DNA of 64,000 nucleotides from Carallia brachiata. Its lineage: Eukaryota; Streptophyta; Magnoliopsida; Malpighiales; Rhizophoraceae. Each line of letters starts with the position of its first letter. Position 1 is the stretch's first letter. Below are positions 37,870 through 48,195 of the stretch, one piece after another. The position numbers and the translations under genes are program-made. The notes below the pieces were generated by a model. The model worked only from the letters and a program-made list of their open reading frames with translations, was not told the DNA's origin and did no database searches. The DNA is taken from positions 496,001 to 560,000 of the forward strand of contig JADCRB010000077.1 of the NCBI GenBank assembly GCA_021464245.1. The letters are read 5' to 3'.

Positions 37870-38075
37870 TTTTGGATAAATATTAATTGTCCGAGCAATT
37901 TTATTCTGAATTTTTGTTTGTAATATAATAATTATTATATTTTATGTAAAAATAGTAATAAAATATGTAATAAAAAATAATTTTTTTATTTTTATTACAT
38001 ATTTAATTACTATTATTAAATAAAATATAATAATTATTACATTATGGACAATTTTTCACATAAAAGCCTGATACT
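37870..38075. mobile_element. Palindromic AT-rich MITE nested in copy 1
   Basis: ATTAATTGTCCGAGCAATTT on the left is mirrored by a TTATGGACAATTTTTC end on the right. The arms (TAATATAATAATTATTATAT and its complement) fold onto each other over about 90 bases. It sits in a segment that is absent from the equivalent position of copy 2. Confidence 0.45.
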
Positions 38076-38235
38076 GTAATAGAGTTTTTTTCTTTTTTTG
38101 TTATCTTAGGCTAGGTGTCGACCACGTAGGATGATACATCACATGTGGATAATAACGTGTCATGCTACGTCAAAAAAATAGACAATGTGAAATTTTAAAA
38201 TTTCTACAATTATATTTATATTAAAAAAAGTTTAG

Positions 38236-38425
38236 TGTCCATATATTGGTATACAGATTTAATATCTATATTATAACGAATTTATTTATTTTTATGACGA
38301 GACTTATTATTTTTGTAATAAAAAATATCACGTTATTTTTTGTTAAAAAATAATAAATTTTATCGTAAAAATAAATAAATTCGTTACAATATAAATACTA
38401 AATATGAATATCAACGTATAATATC
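38236..38425. mobile_element. Fold-back AT-rich MITE, related to the element at 7497-7702
   Basis: The arms carry TTATAACGAATTTATTTATT and, on the minus strand, TTGTAACGAATTTATTTATT and fold into a hairpin. The outer part (GGTATACAGATTTAATATCT) resembles the CATATTTGGTA arm of the 7.5-kb MITE, pointing to one loose family. Confidence 0.5.
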
Positions 38426-38486
38426 AACTTGACCCATTTATATTTTGTAAAAAAAAATTATTAGAAAATAATTAGGTCGATTCAGC

Positions 38487-38840
38487 TGCTCGAAAAGATC
38501 CAGACACATGATCCACCTTTCATAGAGGACCTGCCCAGGCTAGACGTGGCCAATTTCTACTACACTGTAGAAGGCATCGTGGTCGAAAAATCGGCTGAGA
38601 AGGAAGGATTGACCTGCTCCGTACACATGCCGAACATGATTTGAGGATTTTCCTCATACAGCTTGATGAACATTCTGGGCACCGTCTGCGTTTACGCAGC
38701 CATATGCAACCACTAGGGAAAGCCTCTAATATTCCCGAGTTCTAAAGCCGCTCAAGATAGCTATTCGATTGCCTTGATGGGGTTCTAATCGATTTTGGAG
38801 GATGATACTATTTTGGGTCTTCTGTTTTAGCATTTACTGA
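38487..38840 (+). pseudogene. PRISE (progesterone 5-beta-reductase/iridoid-synthase-like) gene fragment, decayed
   Basis: Conceptual translation gives EDLPRLDVANFYYTVE, KEGLTCSVHMPN, SSYSLMNILGTVCVYAAICN and GKPLIFP, in the order seen in plant PRISE enzymes (Arabidopsis VEP1 type, NADPH-dependent enone reductases of the SDR superfamily). Several in-frame stops lie inside (for example after PNMI and after CNH), and the N-terminal Rossmann half is missing. The fragment covers roughly a quarter of the protein, shares both of its limits with the copy at 44805-45395, and lies inside a transposon. Confidence 0.75.
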
Positions 38841-38918
38841 AAAAATTATTTTCTTTTCATAAAACACAAATATAATTGTAAAAATTTTAAAATACCACGT
38901 CATCTATTTTAAAATTAT

Positions 38919-39948
38919 ATTCATTCTTACCAATTTTTCAGATCGAAAATGTTTATGAGCAGACACTGATCTTCACATTGTCTCTACACACATGTACTTC
39001 GTAAGACTACAAGCACATTTTATACAACCGTGACGATAACAAATAATACAAAAATCATTACTGTTTTTTCTGTTTCACATTTTTTAATTACGGTTGCACA
39101 AAAAATCTTCGCAGGTGCACAAACTGAACGCGTGTGAATGCAGTGTGAAAATCCAGTCTGTTTATATAATAAAACCCTTTTCAGATTTGGTTTCTAAGAT
39201 TTATAATCTGCAATTGGAAGCAATGACTTCAACTATTTTCTTCCGGCGACACATAACTCTACCTTACCAAAAGATCAGCGACGGTAAGGTGCGCTGTATC
39301 TCTTGATTCAGGCCTCAAGAGTTAGAATTATTCAATGGTTAAGTAAAGGATATATTTGTGGTTGCAAACTATCAAAATTTGAGGACAACATGCGAAATGC
39401 CTTCAGCTAAAATTCCGGCGAAATTATTGGCTGATTGTGTGAGCTTTATAGCTCGGATTGCAAGCAGGCTATCCAACTCTGCACGGATGCTTGTAAGCGA
39501 CAAGTTGGTTGCTTCTCTAACAGCCTCTCAAATTGCCAGTAACTTTATCAGTTTCACTTGAGGAAGAACAATGGGTTTTGTAAGAGCAACAATTTGACCC
39601 CATGATTATCAGATAAATCAAAAGGTTCATATTCTTTTGTAGTTTACCTTTCTTTCTTTCTTTATTTCCTACATAATATATAATTTATTTTTTCTTGGAA
39701 TAACTCTTTCTTTATGGTGAGATGTACTTTTAAGACTCTGAGCTAGGAAATTTACTTTAAGCCTAAAAATTTAGTAGCAAAATCTATGTAAGTTTAGAAA
39801 ACAAGCCTGACTGCACTTCTCACCTGTGGAAAACTCTTCTGAATTTGGTGATAAATTAGATGATTCAATATTTGTTAGCTATACTCAATTTATAGATTAT
39901 GATATCATTCCATTTTCTCATTTGCAGATTTCTTGTCTAATTCTAGGG
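38919..39948. other. Intergenic, no gene recognised
   Basis: Frames at 39094-39306 and 39358-39561 (plus) are open but match no family I know and lack convincing start and splice context. One reads MTSTIFFRRHITLPYQKISD and might be a small orphan exon. I leave them uncalled. Confidence 0.35.
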
Positions 39949-40534
39949 TCTATTAACCCAAATTAGTTGAAAGACAAGAGATTATATCATTATCTCATAA
40001 GGAGATCGGTGTTTATCTCTTAAAGAGATCGGTCTTTATCTCTTTAACAGATTGTGTCATTATCTTTTCTTACAGAACTTATATAAGAGATCATTTGCTG
40101 AGTTATGGGATGTACCACTTTGTGGTGCTGAAAGGTACTAATTTGAGGGTGTTATTTATGTGTTACAAACGTATATATACTATGATATCTTATATTGGTG
40201 GTATCGGGTTTTCAGATGAGTTTGTGATAGAGATACTAAGAGGGATAGAGGCTTTTGTCACCCAATATCAAATCTCGTATTGTTGTATATTTTGTGTGCT
40301 TTGAGGTTTATGAAAAATACAGTGAGTGTTTATTTGGGTGTATCGGGTTTTTAGGTATAGTGAGCCTTTTGTGAAATACTGTAATTCTTTATTTGTTTGG
40401 TCAATAAAATTTTGATCCGTCTTCACCCATAGACGTAGCCTTTAAGCCGAAACATATTATGCCAGAATATTTTGTTCTTTTCTTTTATATTTTTATTTTG
40501 TTAATGTTTATTTTGGTATTTCTACAACCCAACA
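39949..40534 (+). repeat. 5' LTR of the TRIM-like element
   Basis: Shares with the right LTR the stretches AGAGATTATATC, GGTGTTTAT, TTTAACAGATTGTGT, AAGAGATCATTTGC, TACCACTTTGTGGTGC and the end TTCTACAACCCAACA. The left boundary (TC in place of TG) is less sure than the right. Confidence 0.7.
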
Positions 40535-40899
40535 ATGGCATTAGAGCTGATGGTTCAACAAGAACAAGTTACAGCTAAGAATCTATTTTTTATGGGTTCA
40601 GGCATGACATCAACAATTCTGTTATCAAGAAGTTCAGTTGTAAAATCTGTTTTTGTTACAGTCAAGGTGTTCTTGGCTAAACTGGTTTGCTTTGTTCAGG
40701 AAAGAAAAAAAAATCTAACGGCTTTGGAATTTTCAGAAAAACTAGTCTTTACATAAGACTAAGTTCCTGACTTGCAGATTAAGTCCCATCTCACTTTGGA
40801 GAAGACAAATTTGAAAGAATTTTCTATGTAATTACTACTTCACCTGACTTTCGCTCGAAGGATACCAAGATTTCCTTATTTGGCTTTGAGGAGAAGAAT

Positions 40900-41511
40900 T
40901 GTTAGGTCAAACCCAATTGGTTGGAACATAAGAGATTATATCGTTGTCTCTTAAGGAGATTGGTGTTTATTTTTTAAAGAATCAGTCTTTATCTTTTTAA
41001 CAGATTGTGTTATTATCTCTTTAAGAGATTATATCCTTATCTTTTCCTACAAAACTTATACAAGAGATCATTTGCAAAGTTATGAAAAGTACCACTTTGT
41101 GGTGCCAAGAGGTACCACTTTGAGGGTGTCATTTATGTGTTACAGATATATGTCTGTTATGATATCTTATCTTAGTGGTATCAAGTTTATAGATGAGTTT
41201 GTGATAGATATACTAAGAGGGACAAAGGCTTTTATCACTTAATATCAAGTCTCATACTCTTGTATATTTTGTGTGCTGTGAGATTTGTACAAATATGGTG
41301 AGTGTTTATTTAGATGTATTGAGTTTTTAAGTATAGTGAATTTTTTGTGAGATATTGTAATTCTTTATTTACTATGTTAATAAAATTCTAGTCCGTATTC
41401 GCCCGTAAACGTAAGTTTTAAGTTAAACCATGTTATATCAGTGTATTCTTTTCTTTTCCTTTGTATTTTTATTTTTGTTAATGTCTATTTTGGTGCTTCT
41501 ACAACCCAACA
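40900..41511 (+). repeat. 3' LTR of the TRIM-like element
   Basis: Starts TGTTAGGTCAAACCC right after the purine tract and ends ACAACCCAACA. It contains one extra AGAGATTAT unit relative to the left LTR (near 41015-41040). Confidence 0.75.
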
Positions 41512-42284
41512 GTGTCATAGACCTTATATGTGTTGGTTGTTTTCTTCTTCTTGACCTTTATTGGCGCTTCTAACTTAAATGACTAGCATATATAGAAATT
41601 CAGTACTCCTGCTTTTGCTTTTAATATTACAGGGTAAGATTGGGTTACAACAAATGAGGCTAAAAGCACATTTTATGAGCCAAGCCATGTGTTTAGTAAT
41701 GAAATTTTTAATTTAATTTTTTTAATATAATTTACTTATAGTTTTATACCACATAATAAATAAATTCTAATTAAAATAAAATAATAAATTTATATGATAT
41801 AAAATTAAGAATAAGTTATACTTACCAAAAAATGAGTAAATTAACAAGCACTCATATGTAAATCAAAAAATGTTTTGAAAGCTGGTTTTAAGTTTTTTTT
41901 TTTTTTTTCCTTAATCAAATAAGAAACAAGGTGCTAAACTTTGAATGATAAAAACATTCACATATCTAGAGATTATATGTGTCAAACATAATTCTTGTAA
42001 TATCCAAACAATGCCTACCTATATTTAAAAGCTTAAACTCTATGCGATCTCAACTCTCTGTGTGTGTGCGTGTGTGCTTGTTTAGGTGCATAGTTTGTTC
42101 CTGTGAATAGATATTAATTTTATTAAAGATCGACAGATTTTTGCTTTGTTTAAAGCTATTTACACAATTCAATCTATGGGGATGCCTTGGAGTTATTAGA
42201 AGTATGCATAACAAATATCTCCTAGCTTAGAGGACTTAACATAAATGGTAAGTTCTAAGCGTTTTAAAGAGGTCATATGAACCA
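41512..42284. other. Intergenic, AT-rich, nothing recognised
   Basis: No coding or RNA feature seen; a TG-rich run occurs at about 42060-42080. Confidence 0.45.
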
Positions 42285-42545
42285 TCAATCGTTGTAGTTT
42301 AGTGGTCAGCGTCAAACGTTACCAAACCAAAGGCCTTTGGTTCGAAAGCTATAAGAGCGTTTGGTGGGGCTAAACATACTCCTCCCCTTTGTAACATTGG
42401 GTTATACTGTAACCTCCCCTTTGTAACACTGAGTTATACTGTAACCATCCGGACAGTTCAGAGGTTATCCTGAGAGTAAAGACAATACTCCTTGACAGAA
42501 TTGTGAGGCACTATCCCTATCTTCTCATTTTTTTAACCAATATAT
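42285..42545 (+). mobile_element. tRNA-derived SINE-like element, copy 1
   Basis: A tRNA-like head (GTTGTAGTTTAGTGGTCAGC, A-box-like, and TTTGGTTCGAAAGC, B-box-like, about 45 bases apart) is followed by GAGCGTTTGGTGGGGCTAAA and ACATACTCC. Then come AACACTGAGTTATACTGTAA and a tail with GAGGCACTATCCCTATCTTC ending in T-runs. A second copy lies on the minus strand at 44110-44335. The CCTCCCCTTTGTAACA motif is duplicated inside this copy. Confidence 0.6.
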
Positions 42546-42695
42546 ATATATAAAAGAGTCCACTAGATAACTCTTCGTCAATTCTTTCAAAACTTAAGCC
42601 AAACCATCAAAGAATAGCGTTATCTCCTCTTTTATTTGTTTCAAAGGGCCGCCATTTTACTTAAAGAAAAATATAACTTAAAACTGTGTTTCCCA

Positions 42696-42809
42696 TCATT
42701 TTTCCCACGAATCATGCTTGAAGTATTGGTGCAAAGGATAATCATACAAATATAAACCATCATTTCGGGTTGACCAAATGCAGTTTTTGGGCACAATCTT
42801 TTATTTACC
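42696..42809 (-). pseudogene. Duplicated 3' end of the S-protein-homolog gene, unit 1
   Basis: Encodes the same C-terminal block (NCIWSTRNDGLYLYDYPSHQ-like) and stop codon as the parental copy at 43453, but with no N-terminal part attached. Confidence 0.75.
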
Positions 42810-43046
42810 ACCAAGTTATCCTGAGAGTAAAGACAATACTCCTTGACAGAATTGTGAGGCACTATCCCTATCTTCTCATTTTTTTAACCAATATATATAT
42901 ATAAAAGAGTCCACTAGATAACTCTTCGTCAATTCTTTCAAAACTTAAGCCAAACCATCAAAGAATAGCGTTATCTCCTCTTTTATTTGTTTCAAAGGGC
43001 CGCCATTTTACTTAAAGAAAAATATAACTTAAAACTGTGTTTCCCA

Positions 43047-43160
43047 TCATTTTTCCCACGAATCATGCTTGAAGTATTGGTGCAAAGGATAATCATACAA
43101 ATATAAACCATCATTTCGGGTTGACCAAATGCAGTTTTTGGGCACAATCTTTTATTTACC
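43047..43160 (-). pseudogene. Duplicated 3' end of the S-protein-homolog gene, unit 2
   Basis: Same C-terminal fragment as in unit 1, displaced by exactly 351 bases. Confidence 0.75.
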
Positions 43161-43248
43161 ACCAGACTTTTTAAGTCGTCAACTATTTACTTAAAAATAC
43201 TCCTTGACGAAATTGTGAGGCACTATTTCTATCTTCTTATTTTTTAAA

Positions 43249-43251
<3 letters not shown>

Positions 43252-43301
<50 letters not shown>

Positions 43302-43311
43302 TATATATATA
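43252..43311. repeat. (TA)n microsatellite
   Basis: About 60 bases of TA units in the third copy of the tandem repeat, against about 6 units in the other two. Confidence 0.9.
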
Positions 43312-43452
43312 AGAGTCTACTAAATAACTCTTCGTCAATTCTTTCAAAACTTAAGCCAAACCATCAAAGAATAGCGTTATCTCCTCTTTTATTTGTTTCA
43401 AAGGGCCGCCATTTTACTTAAAGAAAAATATAACTTAAAACTGTGTTTCCCA

Positions 43453-43904
43453 TCATTTTTCCCACGAATCATGCTTGAAGTATTGGTGCGAAGGATAATC
43501 ATACAAATATAAACCATCATTTCGGGTTGACCAAATGCAGTTTTTGGGCACAATCTTCTATTTACCACAAGACTTTTTTAGTCGCCAACTGTTCCAGAAG
43601 ACCTTATAACCTGATTAGCAACACCAAAAGAAAAATCACACAAAAATTTTGTGGTGCCCGAAAAATTTATGCGAAACTTGAAATGAAAATTATCATTTAT
43701 CGCCAAAACATGATCGCCGAGATCGTTATCCTTAGACTTACAATGAAGATGGAGAGCATCACGATCTAAGTTGTTGACAATATAAACCACATAATCCAAA
43801 TTAAAAAGGCCTGTAGTGTTAGCCTGTGACATGACATGATTTATGCATAATGCTACCAATGCAAGCCAGAAATATATTAAGTAACTCTTGTGACGTGCAC
43901 TCAT
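43453..43904 (-). pseudogene. S-protein homolog (SPH, plant self-incompatibility S1 family), broken
   Basis: The ATG at 43904 opens MSARHKSYLIYFWLALVALC, a signal peptide. Then follow YVVYIVNNL, LHLHCKSKDNDLGDHVL, FKFRINFSGTTKFLCDFSF, and after a frame change the tail NCIWSTRNDGLYLYD with stop at 43453. This is the S1 domain order of small (about 130 residues) secreted cysteine-rich proteins; family members include the poppy stigma S determinant and many floral or root SPH proteins of unknown role. One base is missing near 43608-43612, and a TAG lies in the corrected frame shortly before the NCIW block (TAA in the duplicated units), so two lesions separate the halves. The copy is probably a pseudogene. 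Confidence 0.75.
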
Positions 43905-44109
43905 GATATGGGATTTGTGTTCTTTTGTTATTAATTCTACCACGGAGTAATCAGTACTAAGTTTATAGCACTGTTATCGATCCTATTTATATTAAACATA
44001 TTTATAGTGTTGCCTTAAAAAGATTATACACTTGTCAATTTTATTATGATTTTGTTGTTTCATAAAGATTATGCACTTGTCAAATCTATTATAATTTCAT
44101 TGCCCTTTT
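43905..44109. other. SPH upstream region
   Basis: A short AT-rich stretch with the imperfectly repeated TTATACACTTGTCAA / TTATGCACTTGTCAA motif about 50 bases apart; presumably the former SPH promoter. Confidence 0.35.
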
Positions 44110-44335
44110 TTTTTTATTAAAAAATGAAAAGATAGGGGTGGTGCCCTACAATCCCGCCAAAGAGTATTACTCCTACTCCCAAGGTAACATCTGGATTACT
44201 TGAATAGTTACAGTATAACTCAGTGTTATAAAGGGGGAGTATGTTTAATCTCATTAAACGCTCTAACAGCTTTCGAATTCAAAATTTTGTAACGTTCAAT
44301 ACTTACCACTAAACCACAATGATTGGTACTTTCAT
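44110..44335 (-). mobile_element. tRNA-derived SINE-like element, copy 2
   Basis: On the minus strand it reads CATTGTGGTTTAGTGGTAAG, then TGAATTCGAAAGC, GAGCGTTTAATGAGATTAAA and AACACTGAGTTATACTGTAA. It continues with GGGATTGTAGGGCACCACCC and CTATCTTTTCATTTTTT. It matches copy 1 (42285-42545) over its full length with roughly 20-25 percent difference, and shows that copy 1 ends at the TTCTCATTTTTTT tail. Confidence 0.6.
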
Positions 44336-44804
44336 TGCCTTTTAATGATAATACACTTGCCAAATTTATTATAATTGCTCCAATTTTGATTTCTCTAGTT
44401 TTGATATAAGATATCCTGCCTGTTGACTAAAACAATTATATATCAACTCATTCTTACCCAATCAGATTTGATTTCTAAGATTTTTGAAATCTTTATTTTT
44501 CGTATTTGGTATAGCTAGCCCTAATCCATCCAAAATGTTTTTGGTTTTGTTGATCCGTACACATAACCTTTTTTTTAAATCAAAATCGACCCACATAGTT
44601 TATTCCGTCAGCATTAATCGCTCTATCTGCTAGTTTCTCTGTTATCATGTGTCTGGTGTTGCGACGTACGATGACATGTGGCATGTGGGTGATAACATGT
44701 AATGCCACGTTACAAAATGGATGATGTGGCATTTTAAAATTTCTACAATTATTATTTGTACTTTGTTATAAAAAAAAAAATCAGTAAACCCTAAAACAAA
44801 AGAC

Positions 44805-45395
<591 letters not shown>

Positions 45396-45645
45396 TTATT
45401 TTAAAATAGTTTTTTAACAAAATACAAATGTAACTGCAAAAATTTTAAAATGCTGCGTCATCCATTTTCTGACGCGGCGCGGCATGACATGTTATCACTC
45501 ACATGTGATGTATCATCTTATGTGGTGCACTGGGCACAAGATAAAGAAGAAACCAACAGATGGTGCAATTATTTTCACCGAAGAAAAAAAAGCATTGTGA
45601 GTACAGATCAAGAAAATCACAAAATGTTCCGAGTGGATTAAGGCT

Positions 45646-46802
45646 TTTTGCCTTTTTATTTTTTAATGATACTGTTACATAAACGTACAAATTATGATCA
45701 TATCATAACAAAATACATTTTTTTTGTAACAGTATATACACTTTTTACAACAAAAAAATAAAGCGTAAATTTTTGTTGTAAAAAATATACTTTTCGTTGC
45801 AAAAAATATGATATTCGTTGCAATATGACCGAAACGTATGCTAAAAAATATATGCCAGTTAACTTTTTTCTTTTTTTTAATTTCATTACAACGTCTATTT
45901 TACTAATGGCCAATTTTTTTTATAAAAGCAATGGTGCTTTTTCAGTTCGCAGAGACTAAATTGAGCGGTTACCTTCATTTTCATTTCACTGCCTTCCAAT
46001 AATCACTATAATCCTATATAATTTGGCATGACAGATTGAGTTTTTCTTTATAAAAAATTGGCCACGTAGGAAATTATTATGATAAAAATATCGTGTAAAC
46101 TTGCTACTTCAACATTTATTAGGTTACTATTGGTAAAATAGATGGCGTGTTGCAAAGAAAGGTAAAATTAGATGATCTATATGCATCAAATTGAAATTAA
46201 ATGATGAAAATATAAATAAGTGATAAGTAAAAAAAAAAAAAACAATAATTTTCATACATATTTTTTGTGCCTTTCTAGTTGATTTAACTTTCTATTTGCT
46301 TGCTCTCTTGACTTTGAAAAGTAGAAGGTTCACATTTTCGGATGCTGTAATTAAATGGGTAAATCGCCTCCTATTTTGATGAATGTAGTTGTGTGTAGAG
46401 AAGGAGAATTCTCATTGCTATTACTCATTTTGTTTATAGGTCAAATCGGACGTACAAGTATTGAAATAAATGTTGCACGAGCGCTCCATAGAGTAGCTAT
46501 AACGATAAAAAAAAATAAAAAATTTAAAAAAATAAAAAATTTAAAAAAATAAATATATATATATATATATATATGTTTAGAACAGATAACAAGACCATTA
46601 TATTAAAAAGTAAGATAAATGACCCAAGTTTATATATGTGTTTAGAAGAGATAACAAGACAATTATATTAAAAAATGAAATAGATGACCGGAGTTTAAAC
46701 TCTGGTCATCCCAATTAAACGTTACTATTCTCATAATTTCAATTATTATTAAAATTTTTAAGAATATACATATAATACATATATGTATATATATACAGCC
46801 AT

Positions 46803-46836
<34 letters not shown>

Positions 46837-48195
46837 ATAATAAATTTAATAAATTATATTATAAAAAATTCTCCAATAAATTTCTTCTAGCCATGCAATA
46901 GTATTCTACTTATATATGCATTGGGGCACTAGGCGATGGAAGGGCTCTCCTGGCCTCCTCTCTCCCTCTCCGACTTTTGTATGTCTTACTTTTGGTAGCT
47001 GCTTTGAAAATTTCGTGGCAAAATTATAGAACCCAGACAGAAGAAAATTTTGAAGGCAATTTTTAGGATGCTAAGACGATAAGATAAGTTATTGCCAGTG
47101 TGTGGAACATTCAAATTAAAGGAGTTAACCAGTGCCATGGTTTCGTTAGGGACTTCATTAGATGAACTTCACTTGATGCACACTTGATTAGGTTCATTGC
47201 AGTTCTTGTGGTCTCTCAATCTTAACTAAGATACGTGATTCTCCAAAACTGATCAAATTAGAGAAGTTCTGTACTTCTGTCATTGAATGAATTGCATATT
47301 TGTGTTCAAACATTCAATGCAAAACCCTGCAGAGACATGAACAATTTGGTCTTTTTCATGCATGTGTGTAACTATAATACTGTCTGTGCCATGGTCTTAT
47401 AATTAGTTTATTTATCTTGACCAAGATATTCCTGCCTGCCGCAAATATTGAACTGAGGATAGTTCTTAACCAGCTCTACGAGACGAATGCACCACAATAC
47501 AGGTGGTTTTATGAGTAAGTAAGCATTTCATTATGTATCTGCTGCAATTCAATGCACTTCAATTAGGGTCTTTCAAGTGGAAGTATTAGCAATTTTGAAT
47601 TTAACATCAAGTGAATCTGTGAACTAGGTGGTCTAAATTCAAAAGTTTTATCCATATATAATATAACATAAGTTAAATTATATACTTTCTACGTATCTTT
47701 TAGCATGTCTTTACATAATCAAGTTTTTCAATAAAATCTTGAGTGCTTGGCCATTGAGCATTTTGAATTCGATATGATTCTTTAGTTTCTTTCCGATGAA
47801 TAAATAAACAAATATATAAATACACATATATATGATATTTGATTCGTAACCAACCTTAATGAGTAAATAATTTTTTTAATTTTCTTTCATGTAATTTTTT
47901 TCAAAAAAATAAAATAATAGCACAAGAACCGAGCGCAGTGCAGGTAATAAAACTAGTGAATATATATTGCCTGTGAAGTGCAAAATGTTGGCTCCAACAA
48001 TATTAAAAGGCAATAGTTCTGAATTTCTGTGGTTCTCAATTACGGGTGAAAAAAAAAATGCCTACAATAATATGTTTCAAGGCCATCTTATTTTTGCTAT
48101 TCAACCACATTCAAACCAGCATAGTAGAATAATGAACCTCCCTACTGAAAGGCACGTTTAAAGATAACAGGGAAAAAAAAATGCTCCTTAAATAT
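45646..48195. other. Intergenic, AT-rich, no gene recognised
   Basis: Contains TA runs at 46553-46575 and 46806-46834 and two near-duplicate AGAACAGATAACAAGAC / AGAAGAGATAACAAGAC segments at about 46578 and 46642. Short frames (for example 46355-46552) show no family. This is the 3' flank of the cytochrome b5 reductase gene. Confidence 0.45.

Larger units (their letters stand above)
37630..38918. mobile_element. Long-TIR (Pack-MULE-like) element, copy 1, carrying a PRISE gene fragment
   Basis: The left part (37630-37753 and 38098-38230) aligns with the left arm of the element at 44517-45645. Shared landmarks are CACATAGTT, CTATTAGTTTCTCT, GTTATC, GATGATACATCACATGTGG and AATTTTAAAATTTCTACAAT. 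The right end keeps only the inner arm (TATAATTGTAAAAATTTTAA then CCACGTCATCTATTTT) and is truncated at about 38918. Between the arms lies a decayed PRISE fragment. Two palindromic AT-rich insertions interrupt it. The limits are estimated from the alignment to copy 2. Confidence 0.5.
39949..41511 (+). mobile_element. Short non-autonomous LTR retrotransposon (TRIM-like)
   Basis: Two direct repeats of about 0.6 kb (39949-40534 and 40900-41511) enclose only about 365 bases. Directly after the left repeat (one base) stands TGGCATTAGAGC, one or two changes from the plant initiator-tRNA-Met primer-binding site TGGTATCAGAGC. Directly before the right repeat is a purine tract GAGGAGAAGAA. The right repeat starts TG and ends CA (TGTTAGGTC ... 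CCCAACA). The internal part has no gag or pol, so the element depends on a helper. The LTRs differ at many positions, so the insertion is old. No 5-bp target duplication is evident. Confidence 0.75.
42464..43575. repeat. 351-bp tandem repeat: two near-identical units plus one older unit
   Basis: Unit 1 (42464-42814) and unit 2 (42815-43165) are almost identical. Unit 3 (about 43196-43575) is more diverged and carries a long (TA)n expansion at 43252-43311. Each unit joins the 3' tail of the SINE-like element (GAGGCACTATCCCTATC) to the 3' end of the S-protein-homolog gene (complement of NCIWSTRNDGLYLYD). The recent duplication therefore copied a piece spanning a SINE and the gene end. Confidence 0.9.

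Noticed and set aside
45690..45920. Frame of 71 residues and possible fold-back around CGTTGC repeats
   Set aside because: The arms match only over short motifs and the sequence is low-complexity; not enough to call an element.
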